From a gamma proteobacterium symbiont of Ctena orbiculata (lineage in GTDB: Bacteria; Pseudomonadota; Gammaproteobacteria; Chromatiales; Chromatiaceae): a stretch of DNA of 64,000 nucleotides. Positions 27,914 through 36,871 of the stretch are shown one piece after another. The translations under genes and the position numbers were made by a program. The stretch is from contig QBVD01000049.1 in the NCBI GenBank assembly GCA_003058525.1, positions 1-64,000 on the forward strand. Reading direction: 5' to 3'. The notes beneath the pieces were generated by a model that had not been told where the DNA came from, did not search any database, and saw only the letters and a program-made list of their open reading frames with translations. Position 1 is the first letter of the stretch, and every line of letters begins with the position of its first letter.

Positions 27914-28606
27914 TCATGACTCTTCGCCCTTGACCAAAGTAAGCTGGACCATTCTGTCGTATGCCATTCCCTCAAGATCCTGTATGGGATAGCGTGCTTC
28001 CGCCTTACCGATATAGTGGACTTCCATCCGATCTTCCGGTAATCCCGAATCCACCAACAGATTGGCGACGGCATCCGCCCTTTGTTTGCTGAGGGTCTTG
28101 TTATAGTCGTCACTTCCCCTCGCATCGGTGCCTGCACGAATCTGCAGCTTCAACCCAGGGAAGGCCTGCAACATGACAACCAGGGCTTTAAGTTGGTCGC
28201 CGATCCCTGCTTCAATCTCGGCACTGTCACTACGAAATCCAAGGCAAAAGGTATACCCCTGCTGCATTGCCTCGACTCTGGTAGATTGCAATGCTCGCTG
28301 CCGCTGATACAGCGCCTGGTGTTCTGCGGCAGCCAACTGTTCTCTCTGCTGCATGATCTGGACCGCCGACAATTCTGAGTCCATTGCATCGACCTGATCT
28401 TTCCGCACCGCCAGTTCTCCGGCCATCGCACCACCGGTCAGACCCAAAACAACCCCAGGCGCCCCACCGAGGAGAGTACCCACCACCACCCCGATCATGG
28501 AGCCGGTGAATACACCTTTTTCCACCTTTTGGTCCCGCGCCTGCGCCACCAGCGGGAATTGAAACAGAACACTGAAAATTGCCATTGCCACTAACGTTTT
28601 CTTCAT
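27914..28606 (-). CDS. pdsO: Sortase-system OmpA-like protein (PdsO)
   Basis: A 230-residue exported protein with a signal peptide (cleavage near AQARD) and a glycine-rich hydrophobic hairpin (~residues 35-65). A coiled-coil-prone middle follows, and then a C-terminal OmpA-like peptidoglycan-binding domain with GTDARGSDDYNKTLSKQRA and VDSGL. It corresponds to the OmpA-family member of the dedicated sortase system (TIGR03789-type, from memory). It could be the wall-linked platform or acceptor for the target. It lies 135 bases upstream of the target gene on the same strand. Confidence 0.87.
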   Translation of the reverse strand: MKKTLVAMAIFSVLFQFPLVAQARDQKVEKGVFTGSMIGVVVGTLLGGAPGVVLGLTGGAMAGELAVRKDQVDAMDSELSAVQIMQQREQLAAAEHQALYQRQRALQSTRVEAMQQGYTFCLGFRSDSAEIEAGIGDQLKALVVMLQAFPGLKLQIRAGTDARGSDDYNKTLSKQRADAVANLLVDSGLPEDRMEVHYIGKAEARYPIQDLEGMAYDRMVQLTLVKGEES

Positions 28607-28899
28607 TTTCTGAACCTCTTAATGTTGACCCAGCGTGCCCTCCTTGGCGAACCCGTCCACTCCTGTGCTGCGCCGGTTTACGGTACTACCGACAACAATT
28701 TCAGTTCAGTCAGATGGCAATTTGCTCACCAAAATGGGGCCGGATGGAGGCAGAAAGTGGCGACAATCTGTCAACCTGAGCGTAGTATTGCAGTGAGTGG
28801 TGGGAATTAACCAATGGACAGTTGTGTTTTGAGCTAAAGTAATTATTTATGGATGCCGCAAAGCTGTAGGTAAACGCAAGGAATCTCCCGTAATCAAGA

Positions 28900-29322
28900 A
28901 TGAAAACTGCCTACTTCGCATTTTTTCTAGGATTGATGATATGTTTCAGCGAAACGGCACACTCGGTCGACCTCGTCATCAATCTTGACGTCACCCAAGA
29001 GACGCTTTCACGCCATACCTTGCGCTCCATATTCAGCATGCGCAAAACCCAATGGTCGGATGGCAAACCGATTCATGTCTTCGTGATGGGCGACAAGAGT
29101 AATCTGCATAGGCGCTTCACCAAACAACTGCTTGGCCTGTTTCCCCATCAATTACGCCGTGCCTGGAACAGACAGATCTACTCCGGTATGGGGCAGGCGC
29201 CCATCAGAGTGGGATCCGAGAGGGAGATGCGGATAAAAGTTGCAAATACTCCCGGGGCAATTGGCTATCTTTCTGAAGGATATACTAATGAGCATGTACG
29301 GACGATCAGAATTGAAAAGTAG
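28900..29322 (+). CDS. Short PstS-like periplasmic substrate-binding protein
   Basis: A 140-residue exported protein with a signal peptide (cleavage near AHSVD). It resembles the half-size phosphate-binding-protein-like proteins (PBP-like family). Features are LRSIFSMRKTQWSDGKPI, FTKQLLG and a C-terminal TPGAIGYLSEG, which is the usual anion-binding loop region. It is too short for a complete two-lobed PstS and probably senses or presents a small anion. It overlaps the next gene by 35 bases. Confidence 0.82.
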   Translation: MKTAYFAFFLGLMICFSETAHSVDLVINLDVTQETLSRHTLRSIFSMRKTQWSDGKPIHVFVMGDKSNLHRRFTKQLLGLFPHQLRRAWNRQIYSGMGQAPIRVGSEREMRIKVANTPGAIGYLSEGYTNEHVRTIRIEK

Positions 29323-30493
29323 CCGGACTGTATATCTGTTCGCACTGTTCTGCGTGCTTGGCTGGGAATCATCGGCTGCCGAAACTGACGTATTTGAAGG
29401 TATGTTCCAAATCCATGGTTTTTTGACCCAAGCCTATGTCAAGACAACTGAAAATCAATTTTTCGGTGACAGTCAAGACGGTAGTTTCGATTTTCGCGAA
29501 TTGGGTATCAACGCATCCTATCGGATGTCACCAAAGATAATGCTGGCAGCACAGATACTCTCCCGTAAAGCCGGTGAAATGTATGATGGCTCTCTCGACT
29601 TAGACTATGCGCATTTCGATTACACCCTTCATATGAACGAAGATGATCGTATCGGCTTTGTACTTGGTCGCAGTAAAAATACCTTTGGATTCTATAACGA
29701 CACTCGTGATGTGGCTGCAACCCGTCCAGGTATATTTATGCCCCAGGCTATATACTGGGACCGGGTACGAAACATGGTACTCTCAAGTGACGGAGGACAG
29801 CTGTATGGCGAAACCCAATCAGAGACCCACCTTTTTCAGTTGAGGCTGATCGGTGGTACAACTCCCATCGATGAAAATGTCGAGAACACCTATCTCAACC
29901 CGAACCTGAACCCGAAAATGGACAATGATGGCATCACACTGGGAGGGAGATTGCTTTACGAATGGGATGGGGGGCGCTTCAGACTGGCTTTTAGCACTGC
30001 TTCGTTGACGCTGGATGCAAAGACGGATCTGTTCCCACCCGGTGAGATCAAGATCGATTATCGGGTATTATCCGCACAATATAATAACGGCCCTTGGAGT
30101 CTCACCATGGAATACATGGAAGAACCAATTGATTATAAGGATTTCAACGGCCTGCTGGACGTGGCAGATACAACCGTGGATGGCTATTATTTTCAAGGCA
30201 ACTATCGTATTGATGCAGATTGGGAGCTTTTTGCCCGCTATGAGGAGAGCCACTATAACAAACACGATAAAGAGGGTAAGAAAAGCGGCGCCATACTTGG
30301 CCCTCCGGAGCATACATTTTTCAGTGAATTATGGACACTGGGGATACTCTGGGAACCTACTGAACAGCTGATGCTACGCGCAGAGTTCAGTCAGATCGAG
30401 GGCACGATTTTCCTTTCCAACCTGGAAAATACACCCGGCACCACTGAACGGGACTGGAATCTGTTTTCCTTGCTTGCTTCATACAGTTTCTGA
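29288..30493 (+). CDS. Porin-like outer-membrane beta-barrel
   Basis: A 401-residue outer-membrane protein. The ATG at 29288 is preceded by GAAGGA seven bases upstream and opens a signal peptide (cleavage near SSAAE). The body is built of alternating beta-strands with aromatic girdles and ends in a C-terminal phenylalanine (LLASYSF), as expected for Bam-dependent barrels. It shows FRELGINASYRMSPKIMLAAQ and DWELFARYEE. It is presumably the outer-membrane partner of the upstream binding protein; the ligand is unknown. Confidence 0.85.
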   Translation: MSMYGRSELKSSRTVYLFALFCVLGWESSAAETDVFEGMFQIHGFLTQAYVKTTENQFFGDSQDGSFDFRELGINASYRMSPKIMLAAQILSRKAGEMYDGSLDLDYAHFDYTLHMNEDDRIGFVLGRSKNTFGFYNDTRDVAATRPGIFMPQAIYWDRVRNMVLSSDGGQLYGETQSETHLFQLRLIGGTTPIDENVENTYLNPNLNPKMDNDGITLGGRLLYEWDGGRFRLAFSTASLTLDAKTDLFPPGEIKIDYRVLSAQYNNGPWSLTMEYMEEPIDYKDFNGLLDVADTTVDGYYFQGNYRIDADWELFARYEESHYNKHDKEGKKSGAILGPPEHTFFSELWTLGILWEPTEQLMLRAEFSQIEGTIFLSNLENTPGTTERDWNLFSLLASYSF

Positions 30494-30502
30494 ACAATCA
30501 CC

Positions 30503-33421
30503 ATGGATTCAACCAAAAACAAGCCTGAACAGGATCGCGGTAACGCACAATCCGACAAGGGTTTATTTCTCAGCCTTAAATGGAAGGTGGTACTACTGTT
30601 CAGTCTGGTTTTATTTATCATCAATGCCGGCCTGGCCGGCATGGGCTATCTGCAACAGCGCAAGTTATTCGATACCTATCAAGCACAGATTCTTGACCAA
30701 CATCACCGACAGGTCAGGTCACTTCTGGAATCCAGCATTTATAGACTGGAGCAGATAGCTTTGATGATTCCCGCATTGTCTGAAGCCGTGACAACTTCTA
30801 AAAAGTTAGCCTTAACGGAGAAACTGGAAAGATTTTTCAGGCACAGCGAGACGACACTGCAAATTGACTGGGGGCTTGAAGAAGCAGCCTATTACAGTAG
30901 TGACAACAAACTGCAATTCAACTGGCAGACCGGTGCACTTGATGACTCATTTTTAGAACTGGTCAAATCAGTCAATCATCTTGAAATACCTTCCAACACT
31001 ATTTACTGCGATATCCGTTGCAGTCAATATGTTGCCGTACCTCTGTTGGACAGAGGCCAGCATGCGGGCGTATTGCTGGTAGGACAATCATTGGCTGAGG
31101 TGATTATAGATTTCAATGAACTTGCAAAAGCTGACGTAGCCATCGTAAGCCGCCCAAAACAACATGAACAGTTACAAGGCAGAAATCGCTACCTGACCAA
31201 CTGGCAGCGATACATAATCGCGTCAAGCAATTTAGACCGTTTGATACCCCTTTTGCAGTCTACTGCCGACGCAATCGAAATGGAAAAACTGTTACATAAC
31301 AGATACACAACGATTTCGGATGGAGATCATTTTGCTTTAAGTTTGATTCCTGTGAGCAGTGACATATCCGTATTTTCTGCTGATTTCATAATAGCCAGCA
31401 ACATTACTCCGGTTGTCAATCAAATCCAGCAGGCGACCACTCAATCAGTGATTATCGGCATTATCGGCTTCTCAGTATCCGAACTGCTATTGGCACTGTT
31501 CCTCTGGCAGCCTATGAAGCGACTGTTGATGATTTCTGACAGTCTGCCTCTACTGGCTAAAAATGCATTTCGTGAAGTAAGAGACAAACTCTCTGTCAAG
31601 CATCCGGATCGATATAGGGACGAGATTGACATTGCAGGCGAATCAGCCATCCAACTGACGTACACTCTGGAAAGACTTCATAACGAGATCAAGACCAACA
31701 CTGACAACCTTATAAAACGCGGCGAAGAGTTAGCGGTAGAACGTGACTTTCTCAATACCATAATGAACAGCGCTCAGGCGATCATCCTGACACAGAACTG
31801 CAATGGCGCCATACTCACCATCAATACCGAAGGAGGAGACTTCATCGGGATCAGGAATTATGAGCGCGGTACCCGCCATTTCTGTGATCTCTTTATGAAT
31901 GTTGAGGATATTAAAGAGATGAAACATGTTATGTTACGACTGCGTGACGGCATGATCAGCTCATATCAACACGATGCGGGCTCTCTGTCTGCAGATGGTC
32001 GAAACAGAACCATTTCCTGGGTTCACTCTCCATTGACGGGTATAAACGATGACAATGAACCCGTCATACTCTCAGTGGGGCTGGACATTACAGATCGAGA
32101 GGTTGCCGAACAACGACTTGCCTGGATGGCCAGTCATGACCCCTTGACCGAACTCTACAATCGGCGCAACTTTCAGGTCGAATTCGATAAAATACTGACT
32201 CTCGCGGAACGTTATCACCATAGTACGGCATTGATCTTTTTCGATCTTGACCAATTCAAATACATTAATGACACAAGTGGTCACCAGGCCGGCGACGCCC
32301 TATTACAGATCGTTGCCAAAAAGCTGCGGGAAATCACCCGCAGTACCGAACTGCTCGCTCGCCTGGGGGGGGATGAATTCGCCATAGTAATACCTGAAAC
32401 CGATATACCGGGCGCAACACAATTCGCTGACAAGCTGTTGTCTGAGCTGAAGCAGATCACGATACCGCTGAAAGGCCATAGTCATCGTATATCAGCAAGC
32501 ATCGGCATCGTCACTTATCCAGAACATGGCAGCAATTCCGATCAGTTATTGTCGAACGCCGACCTTGCCATGTATCAAGCAAAGGAATCCGGCAGAGATC
32601 AATGGCATATCTTCTCCAGCCAAGATCAAACTCACGAGGAGATGAAAGCACGCGTAACCTGGAAAGACAAGATTGAGCAAGCCTTGGCTAAAGACAACTT
32701 TATTCTGTTTTACCAGCCCATCATGGAGATAGCAAATGGCACTATCTCTCACTACGAAGTTCTGATCAGGATGATCGAGAGTGATGGCACTCTTGCACTA
32801 CCAAGTGAATTTATCCCTGTTGCTGAACGGACAGGGCTGATTCATCAGATCAACCATTATGTATTACGCACATCGATTCATCGATTGTCCAGCCTGAACA
32901 AGGCAAGTCATGACATCACTCTCTCGATCAATCTTTCCGGGCGTGTTATTGATGACCCAGAACTGCTCACACAACTGACACATCTTCTTAACTCCAGTGG
33001 CATCAATCCGGAACGACTGGTTTTTGAGCTGACGGAGACAGCGGCACTCGCCGATGTCAACGCGGCGATCGATTTAATGAGTGAACTTCAGGCGCTTGGC
33101 TGCCGCTTTGCCCTGGATGACTTCGGAGTCGGGTTCTCATCATTTTACTATCTCAGAGAACTACCATTGGATATAGTCAAGATCGATGGTTCATTCATTA
33201 AGAACCTGACCACGAACACCAAGGATCAGGTTTTCGTCAAGGCTCTGACCGAAATGGCGAGCGCACTCGGTAAGGATACAGTCGCTGAATTCGTTGAGGA
33301 TGAGGCAACGCTTAAACTATTGACAGAGCTTGGTGTCGCTTATGCCCAAGGATATTACATTGGCAGGCCATCCCCGGAAATCCCTATCACTACCACACTG
33401 TCTTCATCGATATCTATATGA
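30503..33421 (+). CDS. Membrane sensor with PAS, GGDEF and EAL domains
   Basis: A 972-residue inner-membrane protein. The first membrane helix is at residues ~27-49, followed by a ~260-residue periplasmic sensor with two Cys in YCDIRCSQY, and a second helix near 315-335. A HAMP-like linker and a PAS domain (~415-530) come next. The GGDEF domain (~550-715) has an intact LARLGGDEF. The EAL domain (~733-970) has YEVLIRM, ETAALAD, LDDFGVG, VKIDGSF and AQGYYIGRP. It may both make and degrade c-di-GMP. It starts ten bases after the porin gene, so the binding protein, porin and this gene form an operon in which anion or nutrient sensing may set c-di-GMP. Confidence 0.92.
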   Translation: MDSTKNKPEQDRGNAQSDKGLFLSLKWKVVLLFSLVLFIINAGLAGMGYLQQRKLFDTYQAQILDQHHRQVRSLLESSIYRLEQIALMIPALSEAVTTSKKLALTEKLERFFRHSETTLQIDWGLEEAAYYSSDNKLQFNWQTGALDDSFLELVKSVNHLEIPSNTIYCDIRCSQYVAVPLLDRGQHAGVLLVGQSLAEVIIDFNELAKADVAIVSRPKQHEQLQGRNRYLTNWQRYIIASSNLDRLIPLLQSTADAIEMEKLLHNRYTTISDGDHFALSLIPVSSDISVFSADFIIASNITPVVNQIQQATTQSVIIGIIGFSVSELLLALFLWQPMKRLLMISDSLPLLAKNAFREVRDKLSVKHPDRYRDEIDIAGESAIQLTYTLERLHNEIKTNTDNLIKRGEELAVERDFLNTIMNSAQAIILTQNCNGAILTINTEGGDFIGIRNYERGTRHFCDLFMNVEDIKEMKHVMLRLRDGMISSYQHDAGSLSADGRNRTISWVHSPLTGINDDNEPVILSVGLDITDREVAEQRLAWMASHDPLTELYNRRNFQVEFDKILTLAERYHHSTALIFFDLDQFKYINDTSGHQAGDALLQIVAKKLREITRSTELLARLGGDEFAIVIPETDIPGATQFADKLLSELKQITIPLKGHSHRISASIGIVTYPEHGSNSDQLLSNADLAMYQAKESGRDQWHIFSSQDQTHEEMKARVTWKDKIEQALAKDNFILFYQPIMEIANGTISHYEVLIRMIESDGTLALPSEFIPVAERTGLIHQINHYVLRTSIHRLSSLNKASHDITLSINLSGRVIDDPELLTQLTHLLNSSGINPERLVFELTETAALADVNAAIDLMSELQALGCRFALDDFGVGFSSFYYLRELPLDIVKIDGSFIKNLTTNTKDQVFVKALTEMASALGKDTVAEFVEDEATLKLLTELGVAYAQGYYIGRPSPEIPITTTLSSSISI

Positions 33422-33564
33422 TCCAATCCCTCTGGCTCTCCTGATTCTTATATGTTTTGAAAAAGCCGCCATGGTGATAAAAATGGGTTGATACCTTGAG
33501 TGTTTCACTCATTCCAATAAAACGTTCATAATCCCCATATCTGAGAATTGAGTATACAGGATGA

Positions 33565-34266
33565 TTGATCAACGTGGTTAGAAAGCAGATAGCCATCATT
33601 GAGGATGAACAGGTTATTAGGGAAAACTATATTGACTACCTAAGCCGGCAGGGTTATTCGGCAACTGGTTATGCCACGCGTCAGGAGGCTCTGACAGCGT
33701 TCAACAAACGCTTGCCAGACCTTGTCATCCTCGATATCGGGCTGGCGGATGACATTGATGGAGGATTCGAGCTATGTCGCGAACTGCGCAACCGGTCTAA
33801 TACCCTGCCAATCATCTTTCTGACTGCACGCGACAGCGATTTCGACAGTGTTTCAGGCCTCAGACTCGGCGCTGACGACTATCTCACTAAAGATATCAGT
33901 CTTCCTCATCTGATTGCCCGGATAGGCGCACTGTTCCGCCGTATCGATGCCATGCAACAAGAACAGCCGAGCGAATCTCAGCTGATTCGGGGCGATCTGC
34001 AAGTTGATCGTGATCGGCTCACAGCACACTGGAAACAGAACCCGGTCAACCTCACAGTCACCGAATTCTGGATGCTGCATGCCCTGGTCCGTCATCCCGG
34101 TCATGTTCGAAGCCGGGATCAATTGATGGAAGAGGCCCATATCTATGTTGACAGTGCCAGTATCACAACCCATATAAAGCGTATTCGGCGAAAATTCCAG
34201 CTGGTGGACAGTGACTTCAGCCTTATTGAATCGGTCTATGGTGCCGGCTACCGCTGGACGCAATAG
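33565..34266 (+). CDS. pdsR: Dedicated sortase system response regulator (PdsR)
   Basis: OmpR/PhoB-type regulator. The receiver domain has the acidic pair IIEDE, phosphoacceptor Asp57 (VILDIGL), and LGADDYLTKDI. A winged-helix DNA-binding domain follows (LTVTEFWML, SITTHIKRIRRKF, VYGAGYRW). No ATG fits: the start is TTG at 33565 or GTG at 33574. An AGG close before 33561 would suit the GTG better. Assignment to the dedicated sortase family rests on the adjacent kinase and on resemblance to TIGR03787-type proteins recalled from memory. Confidence 0.85.
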   Translation: MINVVRKQIAIIEDEQVIRENYIDYLSRQGYSATGYATRQEALTAFNKRLPDLVILDIGLADDIDGGFELCRELRNRSNTLPIIFLTARDSDFDSVSGLRLGADDYLTKDISLPHLIARIGALFRRIDAMQQEQPSESQLIRGDLQVDRDRLTAHWKQNPVNLTVTEFWMLHALVRHPGHVRSRDQLMEEAHIYVDSASITTHIKRIRRKFQLVDSDFSLIESVYGAGYRWTQ

Positions 34267-34354
34267 CGCCACCGCAGAACCGGCGTCGATATCGATCTGT
34301 CGAATACAATGAGAAAAAGCAATCGGTTCACCGTGACACCAGTATGGTATTCAG

Positions 34355-36424
34355 ATGCCTCAAAAGATGAATCTGCCTTTCACCCAAACACTTCGATTCA
34401 AACTGCTGCTTGCATCATTCAGTCTGATTCTGATTCCCTGGGCAGGCTACCACTATTTGTCTGAAATGGAGGCTTCGCTTCGCCAGGCACAAGAGGCCTT
34501 ACTACTGAACAGGGCCGAGATTGTAGCCAATATGCTTGCAACAAACAGCAACCACTGGCTGACTGGCACGACCTCAGAAAAGGTGATGCATAATAATTCC
34601 CTCTATGTTCATCCGCTCGCCAACTCCCCAGACCTTGATGGCTATGATGAAGATTGGCTTAGCCTGAAATCTCAATCCCGCCAGTTCAGGGCCAGTGCGA
34701 CAACCCCTGATGCAGTCAGTTTTGAGTGGCTTGCAGGATTTCAAGGCGAATATATTTATCTGATGATTGAGGTCAGGGATCAGACCTTGATCTATCCTCA
34801 ATCGGAGCGGATCCTGAGTGTCGGTGATCACCTGATACTCGCGCTCCCGGGTCCATCAGGAGAGAGCAGAAAATACCGCCTTGGCACCCCGGCTCCAGGC
34901 TGGGTCAACGTGGTTGAGTACGAAAACAACCGCCAACAGACAGCCATTCGGGGTGAATGGCAGGAAACTGCCCATGGTTACCGTGTTGAACTTCAGATAC
35001 CCCGCTTAATGACTGACGGACATCTCTCCCTGGCAGTCGTCGACATCGATACACCCCAAGCAAAACCCGTTGGGATTGCCTCCACTTCAGGCTGGAATAG
35101 CAACCAAAACCTCTCCCGGCTGGTCATGCCCACCATTCAGGTAGACAGGCTTCTATATGGTTTGGAAGAGAAAAATCACCGTTACACGATTCTTAACAGA
35201 CAGCGTCAGGTTATAGGACGGTATGGATCGATTCAAACGTTCATCAAAACGAACCACACCCTGTTAAGTCGTCTGATCTCTTTACTCTCGCCTTCTGCGG
35301 AAGAGACAGGGTTAGACGCCAGGGAGGGTATGGGAAAACTGGATGGCCCGGAGATTCGTCGATCACTCTCGGGTGAAGGGGCGATCTATCGATATAACAT
35401 CACCGGTTCGAAGTCAATGATCCTCTCAGCTGCGCATCCGATTGAAATTGATCAAAATACTGTTGGCACAGTGGTTGTTGAACAGAGCACTCAAATGATA
35501 CTGCTGTTACAACAGAGTGCACTCGAGCGACTATTTCTCATAAGCCTGATACTGTTCATCATCACAGGAGGATCACTGCTCTTATTCGCCTCCTCCCTGA
35601 CTCGCCGTATCACCAGACTCAGCCATAAATACAACCGGGCTGTCAGTCCGGATGGCCGGATCATAGAAGAGGTCCAATCAGGCAAAGACAAGGATGAACT
35701 GGGTGAACTTGATCGGAGTTTCAGTGCCGTACTAAAGCGTTCTGTCGCATATACAGGCTATCTTGAATCCATGGCAGCGAGACTTACCCATGAATTCCGT
35801 ACCCCATTGACTATGGTTCAGGGCTCTTTGGAGAACCTCCAAAATGATAGCGACACTTTCCAGAAATCACCCTATATCGAACGAGCGCTTGATGGTACAC
35901 GAAGACTCAATCTAATACTCACACGCATACGCGAGGCCACTCGACTAGAACAATCACTACAGAACAGTGAAAAAGAGAAAGTCGATATCACTGCCTTTTG
36001 TAAATCCCTGTGTGACGGTTACGCTATTACCTACCAGCATATTGATTTTGAGTGCCGTGTACCGGCCTATCCCATTTGGATCCATATATCTCCAGACCTG
36101 ATCAGTCAGGCAATGGATAAACTGATCAGCAATGCTATCGATTTCCACCAACCGAATACCGCCATACAGATCATACTGGACGACACGAACAGCAAAGCGC
36201 TCGACATTAAAATTAGGAATCTAGGTCCACAGCTGGCCGAAAGTGATATACCCCAACTATTTCACAATATGGAATCGAGAAGAAAAGGCAACGATAACCA
36301 GATCCATCTCGGTATAGGGCTTTATCTAGTGCGCTTGATAGCCGAGTTTCACCGAGGAGATGCATGGATGAACAACGAAATTGACGGTGTCTGTTTTGCA
36401 ATCACCCTTCCATATACAATTTAG
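34355..36424 (+). CDS. pdsS: Dedicated sortase system sensor histidine kinase (PdsS)
   Basis: A 689-residue membrane kinase. The first membrane helix is at residues ~16-32. A large periplasmic part (~35-385) contains a domain starting PDLDGYDEDW that looks like a carbohydrate-binding (CBM9/DOMON-like) fold. The second helix is near 387-415, then HAMP, then HisKA with phospho-His479 (RLTHEFRTPL), then HATPase with NAID and GIGLYLVRLI. The G1 box reads IRNLGP rather than the usual DxGxG, so ATP binding may be weak or altered. It lies 88 bases after the regulator and is presumably its partner. A glycan-type signal from the envelope is a reasonable guess. Confidence 0.87.
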   Translation: MPQKMNLPFTQTLRFKLLLASFSLILIPWAGYHYLSEMEASLRQAQEALLLNRAEIVANMLATNSNHWLTGTTSEKVMHNNSLYVHPLANSPDLDGYDEDWLSLKSQSRQFRASATTPDAVSFEWLAGFQGEYIYLMIEVRDQTLIYPQSERILSVGDHLILALPGPSGESRKYRLGTPAPGWVNVVEYENNRQQTAIRGEWQETAHGYRVELQIPRLMTDGHLSLAVVDIDTPQAKPVGIASTSGWNSNQNLSRLVMPTIQVDRLLYGLEEKNHRYTILNRQRQVIGRYGSIQTFIKTNHTLLSRLISLLSPSAEETGLDAREGMGKLDGPEIRRSLSGEGAIYRYNITGSKSMILSAAHPIEIDQNTVGTVVVEQSTQMILLLQQSALERLFLISLILFIITGGSLLLFASSLTRRITRLSHKYNRAVSPDGRIIEEVQSGKDKDELGELDRSFSAVLKRSVAYTGYLESMAARLTHEFRTPLTMVQGSLENLQNDSDTFQKSPYIERALDGTRRLNLILTRIREATRLEQSLQNSEKEKVDITAFCKSLCDGYAITYQHIDFECRVPAYPIWIHISPDLISQAMDKLISNAIDFHQPNTAIQIILDDTNSKALDIKIRNLGPQLAESDIPQLFHNMESRRKGNDNQIHLGIGLYLVRLIAEFHRGDAWMNNEIDGVCFAITLPYTI

Positions 36425-36556
36425 TGCCCCGATTGCAATCGAGATAGTGGAATTGGCAGCAAGAACCCATGCACTGAAAAGATGTCAAAAGTACAGTAAA
36501 TTCCGCTAGGGCTATCATCCTGTCATGCCCTATTGGAAGCAACGGGAGTTAATATT

Positions 36557-36799
36557 ATGAATATCCAGCTGATCACAGATTTCTTTATGTGGTGCACACT
36601 CATCAATGGCGGTCTGCTGATTCTGTGGACACTGTTTATTCTTTTTGCACCTGAACTGGTTTACAAAACGCAGAGTCGCTGGATTGCAATCTCCAGAGCG
36701 AATTTTGATCTGCTGATCTACCTTTTCCTGGGTATTTTTAAGCTCTTCTTTATTTTCTTTAACCTGATTCCATTCCTCGCACTGCTGATCATCGGTTGA
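36557..36799 (+). CDS. Small DUF6868-type membrane protein
   Basis: An 80-residue protein with two hydrophobic helices (~residues 5-30 and 53-78) separated by a polar loop (YKTQSRWIAISRANFD). It matches my recollection of DUF6868 proteins, which share a WCT-x-NxGLL start and an FNLxPFLAL end. The ATG at 36557 fits the family start better than 36533. Function unknown. Confidence 0.72.
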   Translation: MNIQLITDFFMWCTLINGGLLILWTLFILFAPELVYKTQSRWIAISRANFDLLIYLFLGIFKLFFIFFNLIPFLALLIIG

Positions 36800-36871
36800 T
36801 CATGGCCGTCGAGCTCAGTGAACAGAGATACTAGGTTTACCAAATACGCCTTGAGAAACGAGTAAGTTCAT

